A stretch of 64,000 nucleotides of DNA, taken from contig JASHNQ010000015.1 of assembly GCA_030041545.1 (NCBI GenBank), positions 1 to 64,000 on the forward strand. The letters run 5' to 3'. Under the pieces are notes generated by a model. That model did no database searches, was not told the origin of the DNA, and saw only the letters and a program-made list of their open reading frames with translations. The DNA is from a candidate division FCPU426 bacterium. GTDB taxonomy: Bacteria > Oederibacteriota > Muellerivitia > Muellerivitales > Muellerivitaceae. Below are positions 50,619 through 59,046 of this stretch, piece by piece (position 1 is the first letter of the stretch; every line of letters begins with the position of its first letter). A program made the position numbers and the translations under genes.

Positions 50619-50706
50619 GCCACCACGCACAGAGGGCGAACCCCCCTATCGTTTCCCGCATCCGACCTTGATGCGCGGATAGGGGGGTTCGCCATCGGAG
50701 CGTGGC
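50619..50706. repeat. Long hairpin with GGCGAACCCCCCTATC arms
   Basis: Perfect 16-bp core arms (50635-50650 with 50678-50693), an outer GCCAC/GTGGC pair, and an inner CGCATC/GATGCG stem make a three-tier hairpin of 88 bases. Confidence 0.8.
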
Positions 50707-50840
50707 ATAACCGGCCCATTCAAAGGGAAATTTTCATTTTTGGAGTTCCATGGCGCGGAACTATTGGTTCCATGGACCATCGACATAAGCATTACAGGGT
50801 CTTGCTTAAATGATTTCACGAAGGTTTTTTTGTGCAATTC

Positions 50841-50920
50841 GAAGTGACGGTTAAAGACGGTAAAGAATGGTTAAGCACGGCAAGTGGCAGTTAGTGACGG
50901 TTAATGGCGGTCAGTGACAG
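50841..50920. repeat. GACGGT decamer array, eight units
   Basis: Eight degenerate 10-bp units in perfect register (for example TTAAAGACGG, TTAGTGACGG). The 10-bp period places every unit on the same face of the helix. Confidence 0.82.
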
Positions 50921-51225
50921 TGCTTAAAATTTATCCTAGTTCCAAGCAACGAATTCACCCTCAAGACAGTCAAAACAAATATTAAAGTTGGGTGGTGACG
51001 GATGAACAAAATTTTTCGAATTCGAATTTTGCATTTAAAGGGCGTTTGCTGCCCCGAAGATTTTCTCTTCGCAAGTTGTTCCGATTCGACATCCGAACTT
51101 TTAAATCCAAGTCAAGCCGCAAGGAGAATCCCCCAAACCATGAACGCTTCACAACCAGATTTTTTAACTCCGACGAATAGGACCGACTCCTGCTTTAAGC
51201 GGGACTTAAACCCGTGTAAAGCGGA

Positions 51226-51355
51226 AGGTGAATCTGATTCACCTCTTTTTTCAGGAATAAGCCGCAATTGGGGCGGCCTTTCGTTCACCTGCGACGCCAG
51301 ACCCCACTCCCCCAGGATCATATTTCGATCCCGGAAACCGGTAGTGGGGTCTGGC
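51226..51355. repeat. Two small perfect palindromes
   Basis: AGGTGAATC/GATTCACCT at 51226-51244 (one-base loop) and GCCAGACCCCACT with its inverse (51296-51308 with 51343-51355). Confidence 0.7.
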
Positions 51356-51566
51356 CTCTTGGTTCACTTAGACGCCCCTATTGCGGAACTGTTTAAAACC
51401 TACTTCTTCCATCCAAACCCAAGTCAAAACCAACAAAACCTACGCCTTCAAAGCGTTGAGGACGTAATTGGACTTTTCGTATTTGCGGTGCTGGTGCTGG
51501 GTACATCTTTAAAAAAATTCTTGGCCCCTGGTAATATGTTCGTGCTGGGGACATTAGGAGGTAGTT

Positions 51567-52040
51567 ATGAGTAGGCCTAATGTTCATGGATTGCCCCAAT
51601 TCCTCCGCAAGGACGGTAAGGGGTATTTCCTGGATTACTTCATCCAGGAAGGAGGATTGAGGAAGCGCAAGAGGGTCCGGCTAGGGGAAATACCGGCGGC
51701 CCAGGCCCGGAAAATACTGTCCCAACACATGCAGGAAATTGTGGCGGGCAGGTTCCTAGCCGGGGAAAAACCGGAGGCCACCTTCAACGAGGCGGCGGAT
51801 TCGTTCCTGGCTTATTCCGAGGCAAGAAGGAAAAGCTACCGGAACGATCTGCAAATGGTCAACCGGCTCAAGGGTTACTTTGGAATCATCATGTCCATAT
51901 CGGGCCACAAGACCTATGCGATGTTCAAACGGTATAACCGGATCGACCGGCAGGACCGGGTGAAGGCGCTGCAACAGGTTGAGAGGCAGTTTGACACGGA
52001 TATGACACGGGGCGGTTCCGGGCAGTTGGTGAAGCCGTAG
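51567..52040 (+). pseudogene. Tyrosine integrase with the catalytic core deleted
   Basis: The 157-residue product joins an N-terminal Arm/SAM-like integrase region (FLRKDGKGYFLDYFIQEGG, then AADSFLAYSEARRKSYRNDL) directly to the C-terminal integrase end (SGHKTYAMFKRYNRID, which includes the His/Lys box and the catalytic Tyr). The middle of the catalytic domain, with the first Arg and Lys, is missing. Without it the enzyme cannot recombine. It lies 15 bases from the right end repeat, as expected for an integrase gene. Confidence 0.82.
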
Positions 52041-52054
52041 AACCGTTGAAAAAT

Positions 52055-52100
52055 ATGGAGCTGGGGACCGGGCTTGAACCGGCGACCTGCTGTTTACGAA
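52055..52100. repeat. 46-bp direct repeat, right copy (att-like)
   Basis: Identical to 47033-47078. It runs straight into the reading frame of a truncated gene, so it marks the right boundary of the island. Confidence 0.82.
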
Positions 52101-52302
52101 GCTGGGGATCGAGGTCGTATTCGCCGGGATTCCCGTGCCCGAACACCAGACCATCATGATTCTCCGGGCGCCCAGCTTCGAGGCGGTCCGGACCTTCACG
52201 GTGGAAACGGGTTTCGTTCAGATCAACACCATCACGATCCGCCAGACCGAGTCGATCGAGGAATTCTTCAACGAAACGAAGGACACCACGCCGCTCTTTT
52301 AG
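52099..52302 (+). pseudogene. C-terminal fragment of a small alpha/beta protein cut by the island
   Basis: Sixty-seven codons from the edge of the end repeat encode GIPVPEHQTIMILRAPSFEAV, FVQINTITIRQTESIEEFF and a stop. It looks like the second half of a small dabb/DUF3303-like protein. No start codon or N-terminal half is present, so the gene was truncated when the region was rearranged. Confidence 0.6.
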
Positions 52303-52377
52303 GCCGCCAAGGGCCGGACCCCTTGCGGGTCCCCCGAAATTTCCTCAAGGTTTAACAACGATTAGGAGGGCTTGAAA

Positions 52378-53151
52378 GTGATACCCGAAAGCCTGTGGGG
52401 CGTATGGTGCGTGTGGCGGCGGTATTACTCCGCCTTCCTCAAGAGCATCGTCTACTACCTTCTGACCACCTTCCTGGAGCCCATCTTCTACCTGCTTTCC
52501 TTCGGCCTGGGCGTGGGGGCCCTGGTGGGCGGCATCACCACCCAGGGCGCGCACCTCACCTACCGCAGCTTCATCTTTTCCGGCATCATCGCCCAGACGG
52601 TCCTCTTCCAGGGCTTCTACGAGGGGGCCTTCGGCGCCTTCGTGCGCATGTACTACCAGAAGATCTTCCAGGCCATCGCCATCACGCCCATCACGCTCTC
52701 GGAGGTCCTTTGGGGCGAGCTGCTTTGGGACGCCACCAAGGCCACGGTGGCCGCCGAGGTGGTGGCCCTGATCGGGGTGGCCACCGGGGATTTCCACCCG
52801 GGCTGCCTCCTCACCATCCTTCCGGTCGCCTTCGCGGGCGCCTTTTTGTTCTCGGCCATGGGCCTGGCCTCGGCGGGCTATTCGCGCAGCATCGACGAGC
52901 TGTCCTACCCCCAGTACCTTTTCATCTTCCCTATGTTCCTCTTTTGCGGGGTCTTTTACCCCATCGACGGCCTTCCCAGGGTGCTCAGGGAAATCGCGTG
53001 GTTTTTCCCGCTGACCTCGGTGAACGCCATCCTGCGCTCCCTCACGCTGGGGCTTCCCCTTGAGGCCCAGGCGGTTCCGCTCCTCCTGGTTTGGCTATTG
53101 GCCATGGTCTGGGTCTCCCGCCGGTCCATGTTCAAGCGGCTGGTGAAATGA
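52378..53151 (+). CDS. NodJ-like ABC-2 transporter permease
   Basis: The 257-residue protein has six membrane helices and the ABC-2 signature MYYQKIFQAIAITPITLSEVLWGELLW, plus SYPQYLFIFPMFLFCGVFYPI, as in NodJ and polysaccharide exporters. AGGAGG at 52363-52368 is well spaced for the GTG at 52378. The best ATPase partner, NodI-like, is at 62707-63534 on the opposite strand, 9.5 kb away. Confidence 0.88.
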   Translation: MIPESLWGVWCVWRRYYSAFLKSIVYYLLTTFLEPIFYLLSFGLGVGALVGGITTQGAHLTYRSFIFSGIIAQTVLFQGFYEGAFGAFVRMYYQKIFQAIAITPITLSEVLWGELLWDATKATVAAEVVALIGVATGDFHPGCLLTILPVAFAGAFLFSAMGLASAGYSRSIDELSYPQYLFIFPMFLFCGVFYPIDGLPRVLREIAWFFPLTSVNAILRSLTLGLPLEAQAVPLLLVWLLAMVWVSRRSMFKRLVK

Positions 53152-53260
53152 GACGCAGAACCCCAAGTCTTATGTTTGATGCGTTTTTAAGAGCATTTTA
53201 ATGGGTATGGACAAAGGTATACAAAAGTCTTAAACTTCCGCAAGGTTTAGGAGAGCAAAC

Positions 53261-53713
53261 ATGGCTCATTCTGCTTTAGCAGTTGCAAAAAAAATTTTAG
53301 AGTTTAGTCAAAAAGAGCGTAAGCCAATTACTCCGCTTCAAATGATAAAACTTGTATTTATTTGCCACGGGTATTCTTTGGCTTATTTTGGAACACCTTT
53401 AATAAAAGAATCCATCGAAGCTTGGAATTACGGACCTGTTATTCCGGAATTATATCAAGCAGTAAAAAATTATGGGTCGGAACCAATTCTCAATATAGAC
53501 GCCCCAAAAGAAACATTTACTGTTGATGAACTTGATCTTATTAAGGCTGTTTACGACAGTCTTAAGGAGAAAAGTGGTATCTACTTATCTTCTCTTACAC
53601 ATCAACTTGGTACGCCTTGGGATATAACTTGGAAAAATGGAAAAGGAAAAAACAGCATAATTGATAACGCCATAATTCAAGATTTTTATTTGAGAAAAAT
53701 CCATAAAAATTAA
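53261..53713 (+). CDS. Panacea-domain (DUF4065) antitoxin
   Basis: The 150-residue protein matches the Panacea domain (DUF4065): AKKILEFSQ, ITPLQMIKLVFICHGYSLAY and EAWNYGPVIPELYQAVKNYG. Panacea proteins are antitoxins that neutralise many unrelated toxins. The DNA is AT-rich. It overlaps the next gene by one base (TAATG), so the pair is translated together. Confidence 0.88.
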   Translation: MAHSALAVAKKILEFSQKERKPITPLQMIKLVFICHGYSLAYFGTPLIKESIEAWNYGPVIPELYQAVKNYGSEPILNIDAPKETFTVDELDLIKAVYDSLKEKSGIYLSSLTHQLGTPWDITWKNGKGKNSIIDNAIIQDFYLRKIHKN

Positions 53714-54075
53714 TGCCAAGTTCTACCCGTTCAAATCGTTCAAAATCACGCTATAAAATTTTTGAATCCAATGAAGTCATAGATTCTTTGAATGATTTCA
53801 AGGCTCAAGAAGAAAGCAAGCTTGTCCAAGCAAAACAACTAGAAAGAAGTAGAAGAGAACAGTTTTTAAACCATCGTCATTTGGGCTCGTTGATTTTATA
53901 TTGGGCAATTATAGTTTTGATTTTAGCTGGTGGCTTTGTTTGGGGATGGAATACCTTTTTACCTCACTGTATTAGATTTTTAGATCCAGATGAAATAATT
54001 AAAATCGAAACGATAGCAAAAGGTGGGCTTTTAGGATTTGTTCTGAGCGATCTTCAAAAGAAATTTAAAGAATAG
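53713..54075 (+). CDS. Small membrane protein, candidate toxin paired with Panacea
   Basis: The 120-residue protein has a basic N-terminus (SNRSKSRYKIF), a charged coiled region (AQEESKLVQAKQLERSRREQF), one strong membrane helix (SLILYWAIIVLILAGGFVWGW) and a weaker hydrophobic end (GGLLGFVLSD). No family is recognised. The one-base overlap with a Panacea antitoxin makes it the likely toxin, possibly acting by disturbing the membrane. Confidence 0.65.
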   Translation: MPSSTRSNRSKSRYKIFESNEVIDSLNDFKAQEESKLVQAKQLERSRREQFLNHRHLGSLILYWAIIVLILAGGFVWGWNTFLPHCIRFLDPDEIIKIETIAKGGLLGFVLSDLQKKFKE

Positions 54076-54674
54076 TTATTTTTCTTTTCTAACTTTTTAT
54101 TCGGAGCTACCTTCTCTAACATTCATTGAAAGTTTTGTCCTCCCTTTAGATGGATGCTCTTTGGCGAAACAGCCTAAAAGATCTTTTCCCCGCTCCTTTA
54201 AATGAAAAGGGATTTGCCTACTGATATTCATAATCCTCAAAGGGATAATCGTCATTCAAACTAAGTCACTGCCGTAAAATAGTTCTTCTGTCAGTTTTTC
54301 CGCCGAAACTTATCAGTAAATAAAATCGCCCTGAAACTTCCTTAAGCCGCCAGCGGTTTTCCCGAAAGGGAAACGGCCACCGCCCTTGGTTCGCCGTTAA
54401 AACAGGGAACGCGGCTTGGGCCTGGGCCGGAATGTTGGAAATATGTATCCGCAAAACCAAGGCCTGCGGAAATCTTTGGGGTCAAGACCGTTGCAAGGTC
54501 GCTTTTTGTCCCTGGAACCCTGGTCCAGGGACGGGTTCAACAGTCTCATGGTTTAGTGTTTTCCCAGAATTCGCCCTTTTCCACCTTCCTTATCCCTCAC
54601 CCCCCGGGATTAAATAGACGCAGTTGTGCCGGGTTTCGTCTGCGCGATAAGGAACTTGTATAGGGACAAGACCT
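54076..54674. other. Gene-free stretch
   Basis: About 600 bases with no supported gene. I see only short imperfect hairpins. It probably marks the edge of the AT-rich patch. Confidence 0.5.
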
Positions 54675-57365
54675 ATGGGATTTAAAAGCACCCTCACCGG
54701 CATCCCGCCGGCGGTGTTGTTGCTGGCGGGGTTTTTCGCGCTGGGAGCGGGCCCGCTGGGGAAGGCCTCCCCCGCGGTCCCCCACCGGAAAATTTACCTT
54801 TTCCCGGGACCGCCCGCCCAACGCCGGGCGGATTACGGCAACCTTCCGCTGGCCTTTGAGCCCAACCAGGGGCAGACGGCACCCCAAGTCCAATATGTGG
54901 CGCGGGGAAGGGGCTACTCGCTGTTCCTCACCGCCGAAGGGTCGGTGCTGGAGCTTCAAAAATCCCGGATTCCCCCCCCGCCCTCCAGGGCCCATGCGTC
55001 CGCCCCCAAGCGGTTCACGCAATGGGGCAAGTCCCACCCGTCCCCCCCGACCCCCACCCTCCTGCGCCTGGAACTTCAGGGCGCGTCCGGGGCGGCCGCC
55101 TTCGAGGGCCAGGCGCGGCTACCGGGCGTGAGCAATTACTTTATCGGCCGAAACCCCGCCCTTTGGCGAAGGAACATCCCCCAATACGGGAAGGTCCTGG
55201 CCCCGGGGGTTTACCCGGGCGTGGACCTGGCTTACTACGGCAACCAGGGGAAGCTGGAATACGACTTCGTGGTCAAGGCCGGGGCCGATCCGGGCGCGAT
55301 CCGCCTCCAATATGAGGGGGCCTCCTCCGCCCGGATCAACGCGGAGGGGGATTTGGAGCTTGGGACCGGCCAGGGGACCGTGCGTTTCCTCGCGCCCCAG
55401 GTTTACCAGGAGAACCAGGGCCTTAAAACAATCGTCGGGGGCCGCTACCGCCTGGACCAAGGCGCGCAGGTGGGGTTTGAGGTGGGCGCTTACGACCGCG
55501 CCCGGCCCCTGGTGATCGACCCCGTGCTGGATTATTCCACTTATTGGGGGGGGAGCGGCCAGGACTGGGGGACCGGTATCGCCCTGGACGCGGCGGACAA
55601 CGCCTACGTGGCGGGCTATACCACCTCCGCCGACTTTCCCGTGACCCAGGCCCTCCAGGCCGCCCTGTCCGGGGCCCAAAACGCCTTCGTGGATGAAATC
55701 GACTCCAGCGGGACCGTCATGCTTTATTCCACCTATCTTGGCGGAAGCGATACGGACATGGCCAACGGCATCCAGGTGGACGCGGCCGGGGAAGCCTATA
55801 TCGTGGGCGCCACCGATTCGCCCGATTTCCCGGTCACCAACGCCGTCCAAACGGCCCTCTCCAACGCCTATGACAACGCCTTTGCCGCCGAGTTTTCCGC
55901 CGGTGGGGGAAGCCTGGTCTTTTCCACCTACCTGGGCGGCAGCGGCAACGCGGGGGAGGGAGGGGGCGATTACGGGCAGGCCATCGCCCTGGACGCGGCG
56001 GGGGGCATCTACCTGGGCGGTTACACCCTTTCCTACGATTTCCCGGTCACCAACGCCTACCAAGGCACACTCAACGGCACGGTCAACGGCTTCCTCGCCA
56101 AGCTCAACCCCTCGGGCGCGGGGCTGGCCTATTCCACCTTCCTGGGCGGGTCGGCCGAGGACGGCTGTTTCGGGGTGGCGGTGGACGCCAACCAGGACGC
56201 TTACTTGACCGGCGTGGCCACCTCCTCCAATTTCCCCGTGACCAACGCCTCGAACCTGGACCCTACCTTCGGGGGGGACGAAAACGCCTTCGTGGCCGAA
56301 ATGAACACCGGGGACTCGGCCCTGGTTTATTCCAGCTACCTGGGGGGGAGCGCCACGGATTTCGGCTCGGGCATCGCCGTGGACCCGCAAGGGGACGCCT
56401 ACGTGGCGGGTTCCACCACCTCGGCCAATTTCCCGGTGACCAATGCCTACCAAGCCTCCCTTTCCAACAGCTACGGCAACGCCTTCCTCACCGAGGTGGC
56501 CTCCGGGGGGGCCAGCTTCGTTTATTCCACCTACTTGGGCGGAAGCGGCAACGCCAACGGCTATGGTGATTACGGCATCGCCGTGGCCGTGGACAGCGAG
56601 GACTACGCCTATGTGGCGGGCTATACGGGCTCCACCAATTTCCCCAACGTCAACGCGGTCCAAACGCAAAACAACAGCCCCTACGGCACCTGCTTCCTCA
56701 CCCAGGTGGCGGCCGGGGGCGGGGGCCTGGTGTACTCCACCTTTTTGGGGGGGAGCCTCTTCGACGAGGCCGAGGGCGTGGCCGTGGACAACACCGGCGA
56801 CGCCTTTTTGACCGGCACGACCTATTCCACGGATTTCCCCGTGACCGTCGTCCCCCCGCAGTCCGAGCTGGCGGGGGAAAACAACTCCTTCATCGCGGAA
56901 ATCTCCGCGCCCCTGCCGGCCAGCCCCACGGACACGCCGGCTTCCACCACCCCCACGGCCACCCCCACTTCCACCGGCACCCTGGAACCGACCCCCACGC
57001 CCACTCCTACCTTCACCCTCACGCCCACGGCCTCCCCGGCTTCCACGGCCACCCCCACCGCCACCCCGCCGGTCGTGACGGTCGCCATCGGCCAGCCCTA
57101 CCCCGACCCCATCAGCGGGTCCGGCCCCATCCAAATCCCCCTGACGGCGCCCACGGGTTCCACGGCGCACTGGTCGGTTTATACCGTGGGGTTCAGGAAA
57201 ATTTACGACCGCGTCCAGGCCCTGCCGGGCGACACCGCCGCCTTGAGCTGGAATTTATCGGACAATTGGGGGAACCCGGCGGCCAACGGCCTTTATTACA
57301 TCCGGGTGGAGGTGACGGGGCTTACGCATGCCTCGGCGGTTTTAAAGCTCCTGGTGCTGCGCTGA
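54675..57365 (+). CDS. Large secreted SBBP-repeat protein
   Basis: The 896-residue protein has a signal peptide, the N-terminal domain usual for SBBP proteins (PLAFEPNQGQTAPQVQYVARG at about 57-77; NYFIGRNPALWRRNIPQYGKV), and nine or more SBBP units (GDAYVAGSTTSANFPVTNAY and variants) from 300 to 740. A Pro/Thr linker follows (TPTSTGTLEPTPTPTPTFT). The last 85 residues resemble a FlgD-type Ig-like domain (LSWNLSDNWGNPAANGLYYI). It is probably surface-exposed. Unknown function. Confidence 0.85.
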   Translation: MGFKSTLTGIPPAVLLLAGFFALGAGPLGKASPAVPHRKIYLFPGPPAQRRADYGNLPLAFEPNQGQTAPQVQYVARGRGYSLFLTAEGSVLELQKSRIPPPPSRAHASAPKRFTQWGKSHPSPPTPTLLRLELQGASGAAAFEGQARLPGVSNYFIGRNPALWRRNIPQYGKVLAPGVYPGVDLAYYGNQGKLEYDFVVKAGADPGAIRLQYEGASSARINAEGDLELGTGQGTVRFLAPQVYQENQGLKTIVGGRYRLDQGAQVGFEVGAYDRARPLVIDPVLDYSTYWGGSGQDWGTGIALDAADNAYVAGYTTSADFPVTQALQAALSGAQNAFVDEIDSSGTVMLYSTYLGGSDTDMANGIQVDAAGEAYIVGATDSPDFPVTNAVQTALSNAYDNAFAAEFSAGGGSLVFSTYLGGSGNAGEGGGDYGQAIALDAAGGIYLGGYTLSYDFPVTNAYQGTLNGTVNGFLAKLNPSGAGLAYSTFLGGSAEDGCFGVAVDANQDAYLTGVATSSNFPVTNASNLDPTFGGDENAFVAEMNTGDSALVYSSYLGGSATDFGSGIAVDPQGDAYVAGSTTSANFPVTNAYQASLSNSYGNAFLTEVASGGASFVYSTYLGGSGNANGYGDYGIAVAVDSEDYAYVAGYTGSTNFPNVNAVQTQNNSPYGTCFLTQVAAGGGGLVYSTFLGGSLFDEAEGVAVDNTGDAFLTGTTYSTDFPVTVVPPQSELAGENNSFIAEISAPLPASPTDTPASTTPTATPTSTGTLEPTPTPTPTFTLTPTASPASTATPTATPPVVTVAIGQPYPDPISGSGPIQIPLTAPTGSTAHWSVYTVGFRKIYDRVQALPGDTAALSWNLSDNWGNPAANGLYYIRVEVTGLTHASAVLKLLVLR

Positions 57366-57502
57366 TCTTCCTTTATTCTGAACGCGACACTTTCACCCTT
57401 TCAATGCCGTCCCAACCTGATTGGGTTCCTTTAAAGCCGCCCCTGGTTGATCGCGGGTATTTCCTGTGACCTTGTTCGAATCCGTTTTTGCTGGAGGCCT
57501 CT

Positions 57503-58858
57503 TTGCGCCGGTCACTTTATCGGTTAGGTTTCGCCTTCATCGCCTTGTCGGCTTTGGGACTTTTCCAAATCTCCTGCAAAAAAGTTTACGTCGTATCGCC
57601 TTTGCCTGCGCCCACGCCCACCGGCACGCCCTGCGTGGACGGTTTGGGCCACACTTGCACGCCGACTTTCACCGCGACACCCAGTAGCACTGCCACCGTC
57701 ACGCCCACCAGCACTCCGACCAGTTCGCCCACGCCTACTTTCTCCAGGACCCCTTCCCCCACCGTTACCAACACGGGAACGGCGACCCCGACCGGCACCC
57801 CCACGAGCAGCGCGACGATGACCGCCACGGCGACCCCAACGGACACGCAGACCCCGGTTCCAACCAATGCCGGCGTGGTGTCCACCCTGGCGGGAACGGG
57901 ATCGACGGGGTCCGCCAACGGCCCGGGGATCACCGCGTCTTTTACCTATCCCACCGGCATCGCGGTCGATGGATCCGGAAATATTTACGTCGCGGACGAG
58001 GGCGATGATTTGATCCGGAAAATCACCCCCGGGGGAGGGCTGGTGACGACCCTGGCGGGCCAAGCCGGGGTGGCCGGAGCCGCCAACGGAATGGGAACCA
58101 CCGCTACCTTCAATTCCCCCTGGGGCGTCGCGGTGGATTCTTCCGGAAATGTTTACGTCGCGGACGAGGGCAATAATATGATCCGCGAAATCACCCCCGC
58201 GGGACAGGTGTCCACATTAGCGGGATCGGGTTACAGTGGGTCGGCCAACGGAACGGGGACGGGGTCGTCCTTCGACGCTCCCACGGGTGTAGCCGTCGAC
58301 AGCTCCGGGAACGTTTACGTCGCGGACGAAGGCAATGACTTGATCCGGAAAATCACCTCGGGGGGCGTGGTGTCCACCCTGGCCGGCCAAGCCGGGGTGG
58401 CCGGAGCCACCAACGGAACGGGAACCGCCGCGTCTTTCAATAATCCCTTTGGCATCGCGGTGAATCCCGCTTCGGAGATTTCCTTTGTCGGGGACACGGG
58501 CAATGAGTTGACCCGGGAAACCACCTCCGGCGGCGTGGTGTCCACCCTGGCCGGCCAAGCCGGAGCGGCCGGAGCCACCAACGGAACGGGAACCGCCGCG
58601 TCTTTCAATAATCCCACGGGAATCGCGCTGGATTCCTCCGGGAATGTTTACGTCGCGGACGAAAAAAACAACCTGATCCGGGAAATCACCTCGGGGGGCG
58701 TGGTGTCCACCCTGGCCGGCCAAGCCGGGGTGACCGGAACCGCCAACGGATCGGGGACGATGGCGTCCTTTGATAACCCCTACGGGGTCGCGGTTGACGG
58801 ATCCGGAAATGTTTACGTCGCGGATACGATCAACAACTTGATCCGGGAAATCCAGTAG
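57503..58858 (+). CDS. Secreted NHL-repeat protein with Thr/Pro linker
   Basis: The 451-residue protein has a hydrophobic leader ending LFQISCKK that may be a lipoprotein signal, a long Thr/Pro/Ser linker, and five NHL-type units (TYPTGIAVDGSGNIYVADEG, then VSTLAGQAGVAGATNGTGTA and near-identical repeats). The repeats are so similar at the DNA level that recent unit expansion is likely. GGAGG (57493-57497) is five bases before the TTG at 57503. Confidence 0.82.
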   Translation: MRRSLYRLGFAFIALSALGLFQISCKKVYVVSPLPAPTPTGTPCVDGLGHTCTPTFTATPSSTATVTPTSTPTSSPTPTFSRTPSPTVTNTGTATPTGTPTSSATMTATATPTDTQTPVPTNAGVVSTLAGTGSTGSANGPGITASFTYPTGIAVDGSGNIYVADEGDDLIRKITPGGGLVTTLAGQAGVAGAANGMGTTATFNSPWGVAVDSSGNVYVADEGNNMIREITPAGQVSTLAGSGYSGSANGTGTGSSFDAPTGVAVDSSGNVYVADEGNDLIRKITSGGVVSTLAGQAGVAGATNGTGTAASFNNPFGIAVNPASEISFVGDTGNELTRETTSGGVVSTLAGQAGAAGATNGTGTAASFNNPTGIALDSSGNVYVADEKNNLIREITSGGVVSTLAGQAGVTGTANGSGTMASFDNPYGVAVDGSGNVYVADTINNLIREIQ

Positions 58859-59046
58859 TCCGCTATGCGTGAACGAAGGGGGCGTTTACGGTTTCGAATC
58901 GGTAACGTTGAATGCCGATTTTGAAGAAATGCCCGATGGCCCCAATAGTCCGAGTAACTACCCGCTAAAATGATTCACTGCCGGGTTTAACGGCGTTTTT
59001 TGTATACTAACGCCGTCTTTTCAATTTCTTTTTGGGGAATCCTGTT

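Larger units (their letters stand above)
50403..51566. other. Gene-free 1.16-kb stretch rich in secondary structure
   Basis: No convincing gene is present; the longest open frame (51002-51574) lacks a ribosome-binding site and family likeness. The stretch holds a long hairpin, a decamer array and two smaller palindromes. It is probably the degraded interior of the island. Confidence 0.6.

Noticed and set aside
50619-50706. Riboswitch or structured RNA
   Set aside because: The strong hairpin has no downstream gene in a suitable position and no known aptamer features; it fits a palindromic repeat better.
51002-51574. 190-codon open frame before the integrase
   Set aside because: No family likeness, no ribosome-binding site and several palindromes inside it; it looks like chance coding in degraded DNA.
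47033-52100. Prophage
   Set aside because: No capsid, terminase, tail or lysis genes; only an integrase remnant.
55119-57170. Long antisense open frame over the SBBP protein
   Set aside because: Its Gly/Arg-rich periodic product is the reverse reading of the repeated SBBP units.
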